From: JAFTYR01 sp964571375
GTDB taxonomy: Bacteria > Pseudomonadota > Gammaproteobacteria > Burkholderiales > Burkholderiaceae_F
Reading direction: 5' to 3'
Length of the DNA: 8,578 bases
NCBI GenBank assembly: GCA_964571375.1
Contig: CAZNBL010000053.1
Span: 1 to 8,578 of the forward strand
In this document: piece by piece, positions 1-7,043 of the stretch
How the letters are laid out: each line of letters starts with the position of its first letter
Position numbering within the stretch: the stretch's first letter is position 1
The notes under the pieces: model-generated
Databases searched by the model: none
Seen by the model: the letters and a program-made list of their open reading frames with translations, nothing else
Told to the model about the DNA's origin: nothing
Program-made: the position numbers and the translations under genes

Positions 1-878
1 TTGTTGCCAAGATCGTCAAGGACGGCAACGAACGCTACATCCAGTGCTACCTTGCACCGGAAGCCGTTTGGACAGCTGTCGTCGACTTCTGGCCGTCCGT
101 CGGCCTGCAGGTCGAACGTGAAGATCCGAGAGCCGGCATCATGGAAACCAACTGGGCTGAAAACAAGGCCAACCTCCCGCAGGACGTGATCCGCGCCACC
201 CTCGGCAAGGTTCTCGATGCCGTGTACTCCACGGGCGAACGTGACCGTTATCGCACCCGTCTTGAGCGCAATGCCGAAGGCGGTACCGATATCTACATCA
301 CCAACCGCCGTATGGTTGAGGTCTACACCAACAGCCGCGAAGAAAACACAGCATGGCAGCCCGCAGCTTCCGATCCGGAACTCGAAGCAGAAATGCTGAC
401 ACGCCTGTCTCTGAGACTTGAAAACGAATTCAATCCGAAGCAGAAGACCCGTGAAGAAATCGACGTCACGGCTCTCAAGACGGTTGAAGCTCCGAAGTAC
501 ATGAGCCAGGTCGTTTCCGATGAAGAAGGCAAGACCGTTGCTCTCGTGATCGACGAAGCATTCGACCGCGCATGGCGTCGTGTCGGCGTCGGCCTTGACC
601 GCGTCGGCTTCAACATCGAAGACCGCGACCGCGAACACGGTGTTTACTACATCCGCTACCTTGACCCGGATTACGAAGTCAAGAAGAGAAACGACGAAGG
701 TCTCTTCTCCCGTTGGTTCGGTAAGGAAAAGGCAGTTGCCGCTCCGCTTTACCGTGTTGAACTTTCCCGTGACGGCGAAGGTCAGACACGCGTGACAGCA
801 GAACCGGATAATTCGGAAGTCGATCCGCTCAGCACATCGGCCCGTATCCTGAATCTCCTGCAGGAACAGGTCAGATAA
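1..878 (+). CDS. bamC: Outer membrane assembly lipoprotein BamC, 3' part
   Basis: This is the C-terminal 291 residues of BamC (NlpB), a lipoprotein of the BAM complex that helps insert beta-barrel proteins into the outer membrane. The frame is open from base 3, so the start codon, signal peptide and lipobox Cys lie upstream of the window. Visible residues 45-53 read GIMETNWAE, a hallmark of the first helix-grip domain. The second helix-grip domain follows at about visible residues 155-290 and begins APKYMSQVV. E. coli BamC is about 344 residues, so roughly 50 are missing. The ATG at 141 lies inside the GIMET motif and is not a start. In many proteobacteria bamC follows dapA, so dapA is the expected upstream neighbour, though it cannot be seen here. 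A strong terminator follows the stop codon. The family assignment is from recognised motifs and was not searched. Confidence 0.9.
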   Translation, partial: VAKIVKDGNERYIQCYLAPEAVWTAVVDFWPSVGLQVEREDPRAGIMETNWAENKANLPQDVIRATLGKVLDAVYSTGERDRYRTRLERNAEGGTDIYITNRRMVEVYTNSREENTAWQPAASDPELEAEMLTRLSLRLENEFNPKQKTREEIDVTALKTVEAPKYMSQVVSDEEGKTVALVIDEAFDRAWRRVGVGLDRVGFNIEDRDREHGVYYIRYLDPDYEVKKRNDEGLFSRWFGKEKAVAAPLYRVELSRDGEGQTRVTAEPDNSEVDPLSTSARILNLLQEQVR

Positions 879-910
879 CCGCCGGAGCAGAGAAAATTCC
901 GAATAAAAGA

Positions 911-943
911 GCGGCATAGTTTTGATAAGCTATGCCGTTTTTT
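911..943 (+). terminator. Intrinsic terminator after bamC
   Basis: Bases 912-922 pair with 927-937 to form an 11-bp stem (CGGCATAG at the base, one G-U pair near the top) with a TGAT tetraloop. Six T residues follow at 938-943. It lies 33 bp after the bamC stop and separates that transcript from slyD. Confidence 0.9.
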
Positions 944-1010
944 ATTCCGTGTAAGCGTATCCGTACTGCTAATGCGTGATAGTGAATAAAAATTCTTTTA
1001 ATTAAAATTG

Positions 1011-1071
1011 CCCGCTGATCAAGCGGGTGCTTCACCCGAAAGCCTTTAAGGGCGTTCGGGATGATGAGGAG
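1011..1071 (+). promoter_or_regulatory. Structured 5' leader of slyD with overlapping hairpins and RBS
   Basis: Three short perfect stems can be drawn. A pairs 1011-1016 with 1022-1027 (CCCGCT/AGCGGG, 5-nt loop). B pairs 1024-1029 with 1033-1038 (CGGGTG/CACCCG, 3-nt loop). C pairs 1035-1040 with 1055-1060 (CCCGAA/TTCGGG) and has an inner GCC/GGC. B shares bases with both A and C, so A+C and B exclude each other. The Shine-Dalgarno sequence GAGGAG (1066-1071) begins 5 nt after stem C and 6 nt before the ATG at 1078, which fixes that start. The preceding bases 980-1010 are AT-rich and could hold the promoter, but I see no convincing -35/-10 pair. The RBS is solid. A regulatory role for the stems is inference. 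Confidence 0.45.
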
Positions 1072-1077
1072 AATGTG

Positions 1078-1611
1078 ATGACTGATGAAACAGCTGTTGT
1101 TGCTGCGGATACCGTAGCCTGGCTTCGTATCAAACTCTTTGATATGCAGGGCAATGAGCTTGATGCCACGCCCGAAGAAGGTACTCCGGTTCTGATCGGC
1201 CACGAAGATATTCTTGCCGCTGTGGAAAACGCAGTGATCGGTAAAAAGGTCGGAGAGGAAATTACTCTTCACCTCGAACCCGAACAGGCTTTCGGCGACT
1301 ACGATCCCGAACTGATTCAGATCGTTGACAGCGAGCTGCTCGGTGATCACGTTGAAATCGGCATGAAGGTCGAAGGTGTTCCCGGTCAGGAAAACGACGG
1401 TCGAATCTACACGATTTACGACGCATCCGACGACAAGGTGGTTCTTGACGGCAATCACCCGCTTGCTGGTATGGGCCTGGTTTTCGACATCAAGGTTATG
1501 AAAGTCGAAAAACCCAATGAAGTTGAAATCGAACAGATGGAAGAATCCGACCTGATGCCGGATCTGCTTGAAGTTCCCAACGTTGAAAAGGGTTCCGCCA
1601 GTATCCATTAA
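1078..1611 (+). CDS. slyD: FKBP-type peptidyl-prolyl cis-trans isomerase, SlyD-like
   Basis: This is a cytoplasmic prolyl isomerase and folding chaperone of 177 residues. The FKBP fold is split by an insert-in-flap (IF) chaperone domain, the SlyD/SlpA architecture. Visible landmarks are VLIGHEDILAAVENAVIGKK (38-57, the FKBP core), LEPEQAFGDYDPELIQ (66-81, entry to the IF domain) and DGNHPLAGMGLVFDI (124-138, return to FKBP). The start at 1078 is chosen for its GAGGAG RBS. An in-frame GTG at 1027 would add 17 residues with no family resemblance and would overlap the leader hairpins. Unlike E. coli SlyD, there is no His/Cys-rich metal-binding tail. The C-terminus (about 144-170) is acidic and ends GSASIH, so nickel-chaperone activity is not expected. 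The nearest downstream gene is 29 bp away with no terminator between, so they are probably cotranscribed. SlpA is the alternative name, but the length and insert favour SlyD. Confidence 0.88.
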   Translation: MTDETAVVAADTVAWLRIKLFDMQGNELDATPEEGTPVLIGHEDILAAVENAVIGKKVGEEITLHLEPEQAFGDYDPELIQIVDSELLGDHVEIGMKVEGVPGQENDGRIYTIYDASDDKVVLDGNHPLAGMGLVFDIKVMKVEKPNEVEIEQMEESDLMPDLLEVPNVEKGSASIH

Positions 1612-1640
1612 TCAATCTCTTGGGTTAGGAGAGAAGAAGG

Positions 1641-2012
1641 GTGCTTATCGGTAATCAGGGCTTGGTGAATCTGCGTACATTGTCCAGAGAAGAAAAAGAG
1701 GCGGTGCGCAGAAAAGCCGAAGCATATTTTCAGGAAGGCTACGGCTACAAGGCGACATCGACTCTGCTCGGTATCTCGATGTATACCGTACGCGACTGGC
1801 TTCGCGAATATAAGAGCGGTATTTTCAAAGCCTCTTATAAAGAGAATGCGGTCCGCAATATCAAGGACGTCGAAGAAGTCCGCAGCCGCGTGGTTGCCGA
1901 CCGTGCGCTCGGTCTCTCCTATCAGGAATTGATGAAGAAACACGGTGTGAGCCGCACCAACATCCGCGCCTGGTGCGCCCAGGCTAAAGCAGAAAAAGCG
2001 CAGAGCGAGTAA
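1641..2012 (+). CDS. Small double helix-turn-helix protein, transposase-OrfA-like
   Basis: This is a 123-residue predicted DNA-binding protein of unknown target. Two helix-turn-helix units are readable: residues 36-57 (YKATSTLLGISMYTVRDWL at the core) and residues 93-116 (SYQELMKKHGVSRTNIRAW at the core). A basic linker joins them. The 'whole-segment sensing then W' pattern (VRDWL, IRAWC) is that of HTH domains in IS3-group OrfA proteins such as IS150 InsJ. There is no leucine zipper, no DDE catalytic domain and no OrfB nearby, so it is not a complete transposase. The GTG start at 1641 is supported by TAGGAG at 1626-1631, 9 nt upstream. The second in-frame GTG, at 1665, has no comparable site. 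The protein is very basic and Lys-rich at the end. It follows slyD closely and ends before a palindromic terminator. It may be a domesticated regulator; the true function is unknown. Confidence 0.75.
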   Translation: MLIGNQGLVNLRTLSREEKEAVRRKAEAYFQEGYGYKATSTLLGISMYTVRDWLREYKSGIFKASYKENAVRNIKDVEEVRSRVVADRALGLSYQELMKKHGVSRTNIRAWCAQAKAEKAQSE

Positions 2013-2047
2013 AATTTCAGGCGACTAATCATAAAAATTCTGCGCCG

Positions 2048-2079
2048 GTGCCGGATATATCCGGCACTTTGCGTTTTAT
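2048..2079 (+). terminator. Palindromic probable terminator after the HTH gene
   Basis: Bases 2048-2067 are a perfect 20-bp inverted repeat (GTGCCGGATA and its complement). The tail is T-rich but broken (TTTGCGTTTTAT). It lies 36 bp after the HTH stop and about 60 bp before the amidohydrolase start. Its position fits an intrinsic terminator. The zero-spacer palindrome and interrupted T-run also leave an operator as an alternative. Confidence 0.6.
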
Positions 2080-2126
2080 GACCTATATTCTTCGTACCTG
2101 AAGACTTACCAATCGAAGGAAAGACA

Positions 2127-3395
2127 ATGACTGAGAATGTTCTGCAGAAGCCCGAGTGGTTTGAACAGGCTGTGGAAGCAGAATTCGACACTCTGGTAAA
2201 GAACCGCCGCACGCTCCACGCTATGCCCGAGCTCGGCAACCAGGAATACAAGACTCAGCAGTTCATCACCGATTACTTAAACGAAGTCGGTGTTGATGTT
2301 GTTCATAAGGGCTATAAGCATTCCAAGACTGCCGTGATCGGTGTGATCAATCCCGAAAAGGGCGATACCGTTGCATTGCGCGCCGATATCGACGCACTGC
2401 CGATTAAAGAAAACACAGGCCTGCCGTTCGCTTCCGAAGCACGCGGTCTGATGTGGGGCAAAGACGTTTCCACCGCCCATATGTGCGGTCACGACGGTCA
2501 TATTTCCATGTTGCTTTGCGCCGCCAAGATCCTCTCGGAACACAAGGAGGAGATTCCCCGCCGCATCGTGCTTATTTTCCAGCCGGCTGAAGAAGGCGAT
2601 TCTCTGGAAAATCCGATGGAAGCCGAAGTATCGGCAGATTTCGGTGCCTCTTTGCTTGTTAACGACGGTCTTATCGAAGAATTCGACATCAAGCATGTGT
2701 TCGGCATGCACGTCGACGGTGTCGGTGTTCCGGGCCGCCTTGAAATCACAAGCGGCGTCATTATGAACAGTGCCGACAGCTACCAGATCAATCTCACCGG
2801 CAAGCAGTCTCACGGCGCTATGCCCTGGATGGGTGTGGATACCGCTCTGATGACCGCTCAGACCGTGGTTTCTCTGCAGCAGATCGTTTCCCGCAACGTC
2901 AATCTCACCAAGGGTATGGGTGTTGTGACCGTCGGCAAGATGACTGCGGGCGACACCGTTAACGTCGTCACCGGCAAGGGTTGCATTATCGGTACCGTTC
3001 GTACCAACAACCCCGAAATCCAGGAATTGATCTTAAAGCGCATTCCTGAAGTTGCCGACGGCGTGGCTGCCGCTCACGGCGGTAAGGCCGAGACCCGTAT
3101 TCACCGTGCTTATCCGATGACGATCAACGACGACAAGCTTGCCGCAAGAACCGTCGAAAACCTTCAGTCCTGGGGCGTCAATGCCGTCGCTTCCGAGAAG
3201 GTATGGGGCGCAAGCGAAGACTTCTCCTGTTACGCACAGAAGGTACCGTCTCTCTTTATGTTCCTGAGCGTCGGCTGGGAAGGTAAGGAGCCGATGTCGC
3301 TGCATTCCGACTGCTTCATTCTCAATGAAGAAGCTCTGAAGACCGGTGTGAAGGCTCATGTAGCCGCCGCATTCGGTTGCTACAAGAATCTCTGA
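2127..3395 (+). CDS. M20 family metallopeptidase / amidohydrolase (HipO/AbgB-like)
   Basis: This is a 422-residue cytoplasmic dinuclear-metal hydrolase of the M20 (M20D-like) family, which cleaves N-acyl or N-aminoacyl amide bonds. Motifs in order: VALRADIDALPIKE (82-95), MCGHDGH (119-125), IFQPAEEG (150-157), GMHV (193-196), GKQSHGAMPWMGVD (225-238, the lid/dimerisation region), GASEDFSCY (361-369) and LHSDCF (392-397). Likely metal ligands are C120, H122, E156, H195 and H393; E155 is the likely catalytic base. All are present and the length is normal, so it should be active. There is no signal peptide. The ATG at 2127 has a GAAGGA RBS at 2115-2120, 6 nt away. It stands as a single gene between two terminators and its neighbours give no substrate. 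Candidates are hippurate, N-acetyl amino acids, indole-acetyl amino acids or p-aminobenzoyl-glutamate. Sequence alone does not decide between them. Confidence 0.9.
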   Translation: MTENVLQKPEWFEQAVEAEFDTLVKNRRTLHAMPELGNQEYKTQQFITDYLNEVGVDVVHKGYKHSKTAVIGVINPEKGDTVALRADIDALPIKENTGLPFASEARGLMWGKDVSTAHMCGHDGHISMLLCAAKILSEHKEEIPRRIVLIFQPAEEGDSLENPMEAEVSADFGASLLVNDGLIEEFDIKHVFGMHVDGVGVPGRLEITSGVIMNSADSYQINLTGKQSHGAMPWMGVDTALMTAQTVVSLQQIVSRNVNLTKGMGVVTVGKMTAGDTVNVVTGKGCIIGTVRTNNPEIQELILKRIPEVADGVAAAHGGKAETRIHRAYPMTINDDKLAARTVENLQSWGVNAVASEKVWGASEDFSCYAQKVPSLFMFLSVGWEGKEPMSLHSDCFILNEEALKTGVKAHVAAAFGCYKNL

Positions 3396-3411
3396 GCAGT
3401 GACGCACAAAC

Positions 3412-3440
3412 AAAATGACCGCCTTTAGGGCGGTCATTTG
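3412..3440. terminator. Bidirectional intrinsic terminator between the amidohydrolase and mutS
   Basis: Bases 3413-3423 pair perfectly with 3429-3439 (AAATGACCGCC, 11 bp) around a 5-nt loop. It sits in the 76-bp gap between convergent genes. Read on the minus strand the stem is followed by a T-rich run (TTTTGTTTG), a good terminator for mutS. Read on the plus strand the stem ends in CATTTG, a weaker but usable tail for the amidohydrolase. Confidence 0.85.
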
Positions 3441-3471
3441 TTATGTGCGTTCAGAAATCGCTTTAAAGCGC

Positions 3472-6090
3472 TTATTCGCTCTTTTCAGCCTCTTTCTGCA
3501 GTTCGCTGAGGATATCCCATGCCTGACGCGGAGAAATGTCGTTGAGGTCGATTTCAGCGAGTTTCTGACGAAGCGTATCCACCTTGGCGGCAGCAGCTTC
3601 ATGGTGCTCTTCAGGGGCAGGAGCGCCGCCGAAGAGATCCAGCTGCATATCGTCGTTCTGAGCGGCTCTTTCTTCGAGGTCGACGAGAATCTTCTTTGCC
3701 TTGCGGATCACGTTCTTCGGCATACCTGCGAGCTTGGCTACCGCAATACCGTAACTCTGGCTTGCAGGACCCGGAAGAATTTCATGCAGGAAGACGATGT
3801 CACGGCTGCTTTCGGCGGCAGAGACGTGAACGTTGGCGACTTCGGGCACGGAAGCCTCAAGCTGAGTAAGTTCGAAGTAGTGTGTGGCAAAGAGTGTCAG
3901 ACACTGCTTGTTGCTTGCGAGATCTTCGGCAATGGCCGCTGCCAGCGACAAACCGTCGAACGTCGAAGTACCGCGTCCGATTTCATCCATGAGTACGAGG
4001 CTGTTGGATGTGGCCTGACGCAGAATCGCAGCGGCTTCGGTCATTTCCACCATGAATGTGGAAAGGCCGCGTGCCAGGTCGTCGGATGCGCCGATTCGGG
4101 TGAGGATCTTGTCGATCGGACCGATGACGGCGGACTCGGCGGGCACAAAGCTGCCGCAGTAGCAGAGCAGGGCGATGAGCGCTACCGATCGCATATAGGT
4201 GGATTTACCGCCCATGTTCGGACCGGTAATCACCAGCAGTCTGCGGTTCGGTGTGAGCTCGCAGTCGTTCGGCACGTAGTTTTCGATACTGCGTTCGACC
4301 ACCGGGTGGCGGGCGGCTCTCAGCTGGATGCCGGGCAGAGCGGTAAGCTGCGGACGGACCCAGCGGAAGGTGTCGGCATGCAGTGCAAAGGAGCAAAGTA
4401 CGTCAAGGGCGCTCACAGCCTGGGCCGAGGCTAACAGCTGTTTGCAATAAACGGCGCACTGCTGCACGACTTCTTCGTAAAGCTTGCGTTCGAGCTTCTT
4501 GGATCGCTCAAGCGCGCTGATGGCCTTATCTTCGAATTCTTTGAGCTCGGGCGTGATGTAGCGCTCGACGTTTTTGAGTGTCTGACGACGCTTGTAATCG
4601 TCGGGAACCTTATCGATCTGTCCCTTGCTGATTTCGATGTAATAGCCGAGAACCGAGTTGTATTCAACGCGGAGGTTGGCAATACCGGTGCGTTCTTTTT
4701 CACGCTCTTCGAGCGAAATCAGCAGGCCGCCGCTGTGGTCTCTGAGTTCACGGAGCTGATCGAGCTCTTCGCTGTAGCCGTGAGCGATCACATCGCCGTC
4801 GCGAAGGTGCGAATTCGGTTCGGGAAGGATGGCGCGCGAAAGCAGTTCATGCAGTTCTGCAGAAACCGGCATGTCGCGTGCAATTCTCTGTCCGAGCTCG
4901 CAGTCGAGGGTGGCGGCAAGAGTGCTCAAGCTGCAGAGATTGGCGTAGGCGTCTCTTAACGCAGCGAGTTCCCGGGGACGGGCCGATTCGAGCGCAATGC
5001 GGGTGGCAGTACGCTCAAAGTCTGGAATGCCTTTGAGAAGTTCGCGGAATTCTCCGAGTCGGGAGATGTCGTTAAGAAGCGCTTCGACAGCTTCGTGACG
5101 TTCGCTCGCAGTCTTTTGCAGTCGGCTCGGTGTGGTGAGCCAATTGCGCAGACGGCGGCTGCCCATCACGGTAATACAGTGGTCGAGTACGGAGAGCAGC
5201 GTGTTTTCGCTGTCGCCTCTGAGCGTCTGGCAGATTTCAAGATTTCTGCGCGTCGGCACGTCGAGCCAGAGATTGTCCGTGGGGTTGTCGAATTCGATCG
5301 AAGTGATGTGAGCGAGATCGCGGCACTGCGTGGAGGCGGCATACTCGATGATGACGCCTGCGGCAGTGATGACGAGTTCGCTGTCGGCAATGCCGAAAGA
5401 AGTGAGAGAAGCAGTATCGAGCTGCTTCTTCAGCGTCTTTTCGCTGCGGATGAAATCAAAGTTCCAGTCCGGCAGTGTGGTGATCGCAGGATGCGCGATC
5501 ACGCGCATGGCTTCGTCTTTCCAGAACTGCGGAATGACGATTTCCGAGGGGCTGATGCGGGCGATCTCGTTCAGGAGTGCGTCGCTGCCGATCTCGGTGG
5601 CACGGAAACTGCCCGATGAGATGGTCATCCAGGCAAGACCGAGCTTTTCACCCTTTTTGGAAGGGCATACGGCCAGAAGCGTACTTTCGCTTTTTTCGTT
5701 GAGAAGTCCGTCGTCGGTGAGCGTACCCGGCGTGATGATGCGCGATAAGCGGCGCTCCATCAGACCTTTGCCGGGAACGCCGATCTGTTCGCAGATACCG
5801 ACGCTTAAGCCGTGGTTGACCAGGCGGACCAGATACTGATCCAGCGTGGTGAACGGGATGCCGGCCATCGGAATGCGTCCCTGACCGTTCGGAGTGCCCG
5901 AGCGGGAGGTGAGCGTCAGACCGAGCAGTCGGTGAACGGTTTCTGCGTCTTCGAAGAACGTCTCGTAGAAGTCGCCCATACGATAAAGCAGGAGTAGATT
6001 GGGATGCTCCTGCTTTATCTGAAGGAACTGTCGCATTGCCGGTGTGTAACCGGCAAATGCGTCGCTAGCGTCAGTAATTTTTCCGGCCAT
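3472..6090 (-). CDS. mutS: DNA mismatch repair protein MutS
   Basis: This is the mismatch-recognition ATPase of methyl-independent or MutL-dependent repair, 872 residues, close to the usual 850-880. The mismatch-reading Phe-X-Glu motif is F41-Y42-E43 within RMGDFYETFF. The connector, lever and clamp domains follow (about 130-600). The ATPase has Walker A GPNMGGKST at 623-631, Walker B LVLMDEIGRGTS at 698-709 and FATHYFELT at 734-742. Near the C-terminus Q816-L-D-L-F820 is a canonical beta-sliding-clamp binding peptide, and 850-872 (LNDISPRQAWDILSEL at the core) matches the tetramerisation helix region of long MutS proteins. All functional parts appear intact. The ATG at 6090 has no clear Shine-Dalgarno (upstream TTTTTTGATCGCGC). 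suhB ends 17 bp upstream, so translation may depend on coupling. It is likely cotranscribed with suhB and ends at the bidirectional terminator. Confidence 0.98.
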   Translation of the reverse strand: MAGKITDASDAFAGYTPAMRQFLQIKQEHPNLLLLYRMGDFYETFFEDAETVHRLLGLTLTSRSGTPNGQGRIPMAGIPFTTLDQYLVRLVNHGLSVGICEQIGVPGKGLMERRLSRIITPGTLTDDGLLNEKSESTLLAVCPSKKGEKLGLAWMTISSGSFRATEIGSDALLNEIARISPSEIVIPQFWKDEAMRVIAHPAITTLPDWNFDFIRSEKTLKKQLDTASLTSFGIADSELVITAAGVIIEYAASTQCRDLAHITSIEFDNPTDNLWLDVPTRRNLEICQTLRGDSENTLLSVLDHCITVMGSRRLRNWLTTPSRLQKTASERHEAVEALLNDISRLGEFRELLKGIPDFERTATRIALESARPRELAALRDAYANLCSLSTLAATLDCELGQRIARDMPVSAELHELLSRAILPEPNSHLRDGDVIAHGYSEELDQLRELRDHSGGLLISLEEREKERTGIANLRVEYNSVLGYYIEISKGQIDKVPDDYKRRQTLKNVERYITPELKEFEDKAISALERSKKLERKLYEEVVQQCAVYCKQLLASAQAVSALDVLCSFALHADTFRWVRPQLTALPGIQLRAARHPVVERSIENYVPNDCELTPNRRLLVITGPNMGGKSTYMRSVALIALLCYCGSFVPAESAVIGPIDKILTRIGASDDLARGLSTFMVEMTEAAAILRQATSNSLVLMDEIGRGTSTFDGLSLAAAIAEDLASNKQCLTLFATHYFELTQLEASVPEVANVHVSAAESSRDIVFLHEILPGPASQSYGIAVAKLAGMPKNVIRKAKKILVDLEERAAQNDDMQLDLFGGAPAPEEHHEAAAAKVDTLRQKLAEIDLNDISPRQAWDILSELQKEAEKSE

Positions 6091-6107
6091 GCGCGATCAA
6101 AAAAGAA

Positions 6108-7043
6108 TTACTTGTTGACGTGCTTGTGGATGATAGCCATGAGCGGAGTGAAAACCTTCGGTGTACCGGCAACGATAGAGCCGTTTTCGAGGTAGTTTTC
6201 GTCGCCCTTGAAGTCAGTGACGAATGCACCGGCTTCGAGTGCGATCAGAGAACCGGCAGCGATATCCCAGGGCTTCAGACCGGCTTCCCAGTATGCGTCG
6301 TAGCGGCCGCATGCAACCCAGCAGAGGTCGAGAGCTGCGGAGCCCGGACGGCGCAGGCCGCTTGTGCTCTGCATCACGTCGTTCATGATGTTGAGGTATG
6401 TGGTGTAGTCGTCGCCGTCACGGAACGGGAAACCGGTACCGATAAGAGCGTTCTTCATAACGGACAGGTTGGTCACACGGATACGACGGCTGTCGAGTGT
6501 GGCGCCCTTGCCGCGTGTGGCGGTGAAGAGTTCGTTCTTGCACGGATCGTAAACAACAGCGTGGATCGGCTTGTTGTTCTTCAGGCAGCAGATAGAAACA
6601 GCAAACTGCGGGATGCCGTGGATGAAGTTGGTTGTGCCGTCGAGCGGATCGATAACCCAGCGGTATTCGGCGTCTTCAGCGCCGCGTGTGCCGGATTCTT
6701 CAGCTGTGAAAGCGTGGTCGGGGTAAGCCTTGGAGAGAATGTCGATGATGACTTCTTCGCATTCCTTGTCGACTGCTGTGACGAAATCGCCGGCACCCTT
6801 GGCCTGAACTTCCAGAGAATCTCTTTCCTGGAATGCGCGCAGCTGGATGTTGCCTGCCTTGCGGGCAGCCTTGATAGCTGTGTTGAGCATGCCGTCGTTG
6901 TACATCGGAGCGGACGGAGCCGGACGGTTGTGCTTGGGCTTGGCGGCGCTCTTCGGAGCGTCGGTCTTAATAGCGGCAGTCTTGCTTGCTGTCTTGCGAG
7001 CAGGCTTCTTTGTTGCTTTGTCTTCGGAGGGCTTTGTAGCCAT
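6108..7043 (-). CDS. suhB: Inositol-1-monophosphatase family protein SuhB with basic N-terminal tail
   Basis: This is a Mg-dependent inositol monophosphatase-fold enzyme. In E. coli, SuhB is also a partner of NusA and RNA polymerase in rRNA antitermination. The length is 311 residues. Catalytic motifs are AEESG (114-118, E115), WVIDPLDGTTNF (129-140; D132, D135, T137) and WDIAAGS (259-265, D260), so all metal ligands are present. The conserved domain begins at MLNTAIKAARKAG (52-64). Ahead of it residues 1-46 are a Lys/Ala/Pro/Ser-rich, histone-H1-like tail with ten Lys and two Arg that E. coli SuhB lacks. The ATG at 7043 has a strong AGAGGT RBS. An upstream in-frame ATG at 7088 would add 15 residues but lies in the divergent promoter region. 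Internal Met47 or Met52 would give a normal-length SuhB; no strong RBS supports them. mutS follows 17 bp downstream. Confidence 0.93.
   Translation of the reverse strand: MATKPSEDKATKKPARKTASKTAAIKTDAPKSAAKPKHNRPAPSAPMYNDGMLNTAIKAARKAGNIQLRAFQERDSLEVQAKGAGDFVTAVDKECEEVIIDILSKAYPDHAFTAEESGTRGAEDAEYRWVIDPLDGTTNFIHGIPQFAVSICCLKNNKPIHAVVYDPCKNELFTATRGKGATLDSRRIRVTNLSVMKNALIGTGFPFRDGDDYTTYLNIMNDVMQSTSGLRRPGSAALDLCWVACGRYDAYWEAGLKPWDIAAGSLIALEAGAFVTDFKGDENYLENGSIVAGTPKVFTPLMAIIHKHVNK

Noticed and set aside
1027..1077. Extended GTG start for slyD
   Set aside because: The 17 extra residues do not resemble the family, and the strong GAGGAG site belongs to the ATG at 1078.
871..1608. Minus-strand open frame of 245 codons across slyD and its leader
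   Set aside because: It covers a real gene in antisense and runs through the bamC terminator. Its Phe/His/Asn-rich composition is that of reversed acidic codons.
1612..2126. Possible insertion sequence around the HTH gene
   Set aside because: I found no catalytic ORF, no matching terminal inverted repeats and no direct repeats flanking the gene.
3459..3470. 12-bp palindrome CGCTTTAAAGCG just after the mutS stop
   Set aside because: There is no loop and no T-run, and the adjacent 11-bp stem is a far better terminator. It is likely chance.
3415..4434. Long plus-strand open frame of 339 codons opposite the 3' end of mutS
   Set aside because: It is antisense to well-conserved MutS ATPase sequence, shows no recognisable domain, and begins inside the terminator hairpin. 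Long antisense frames are common opposite genes with this codon usage.
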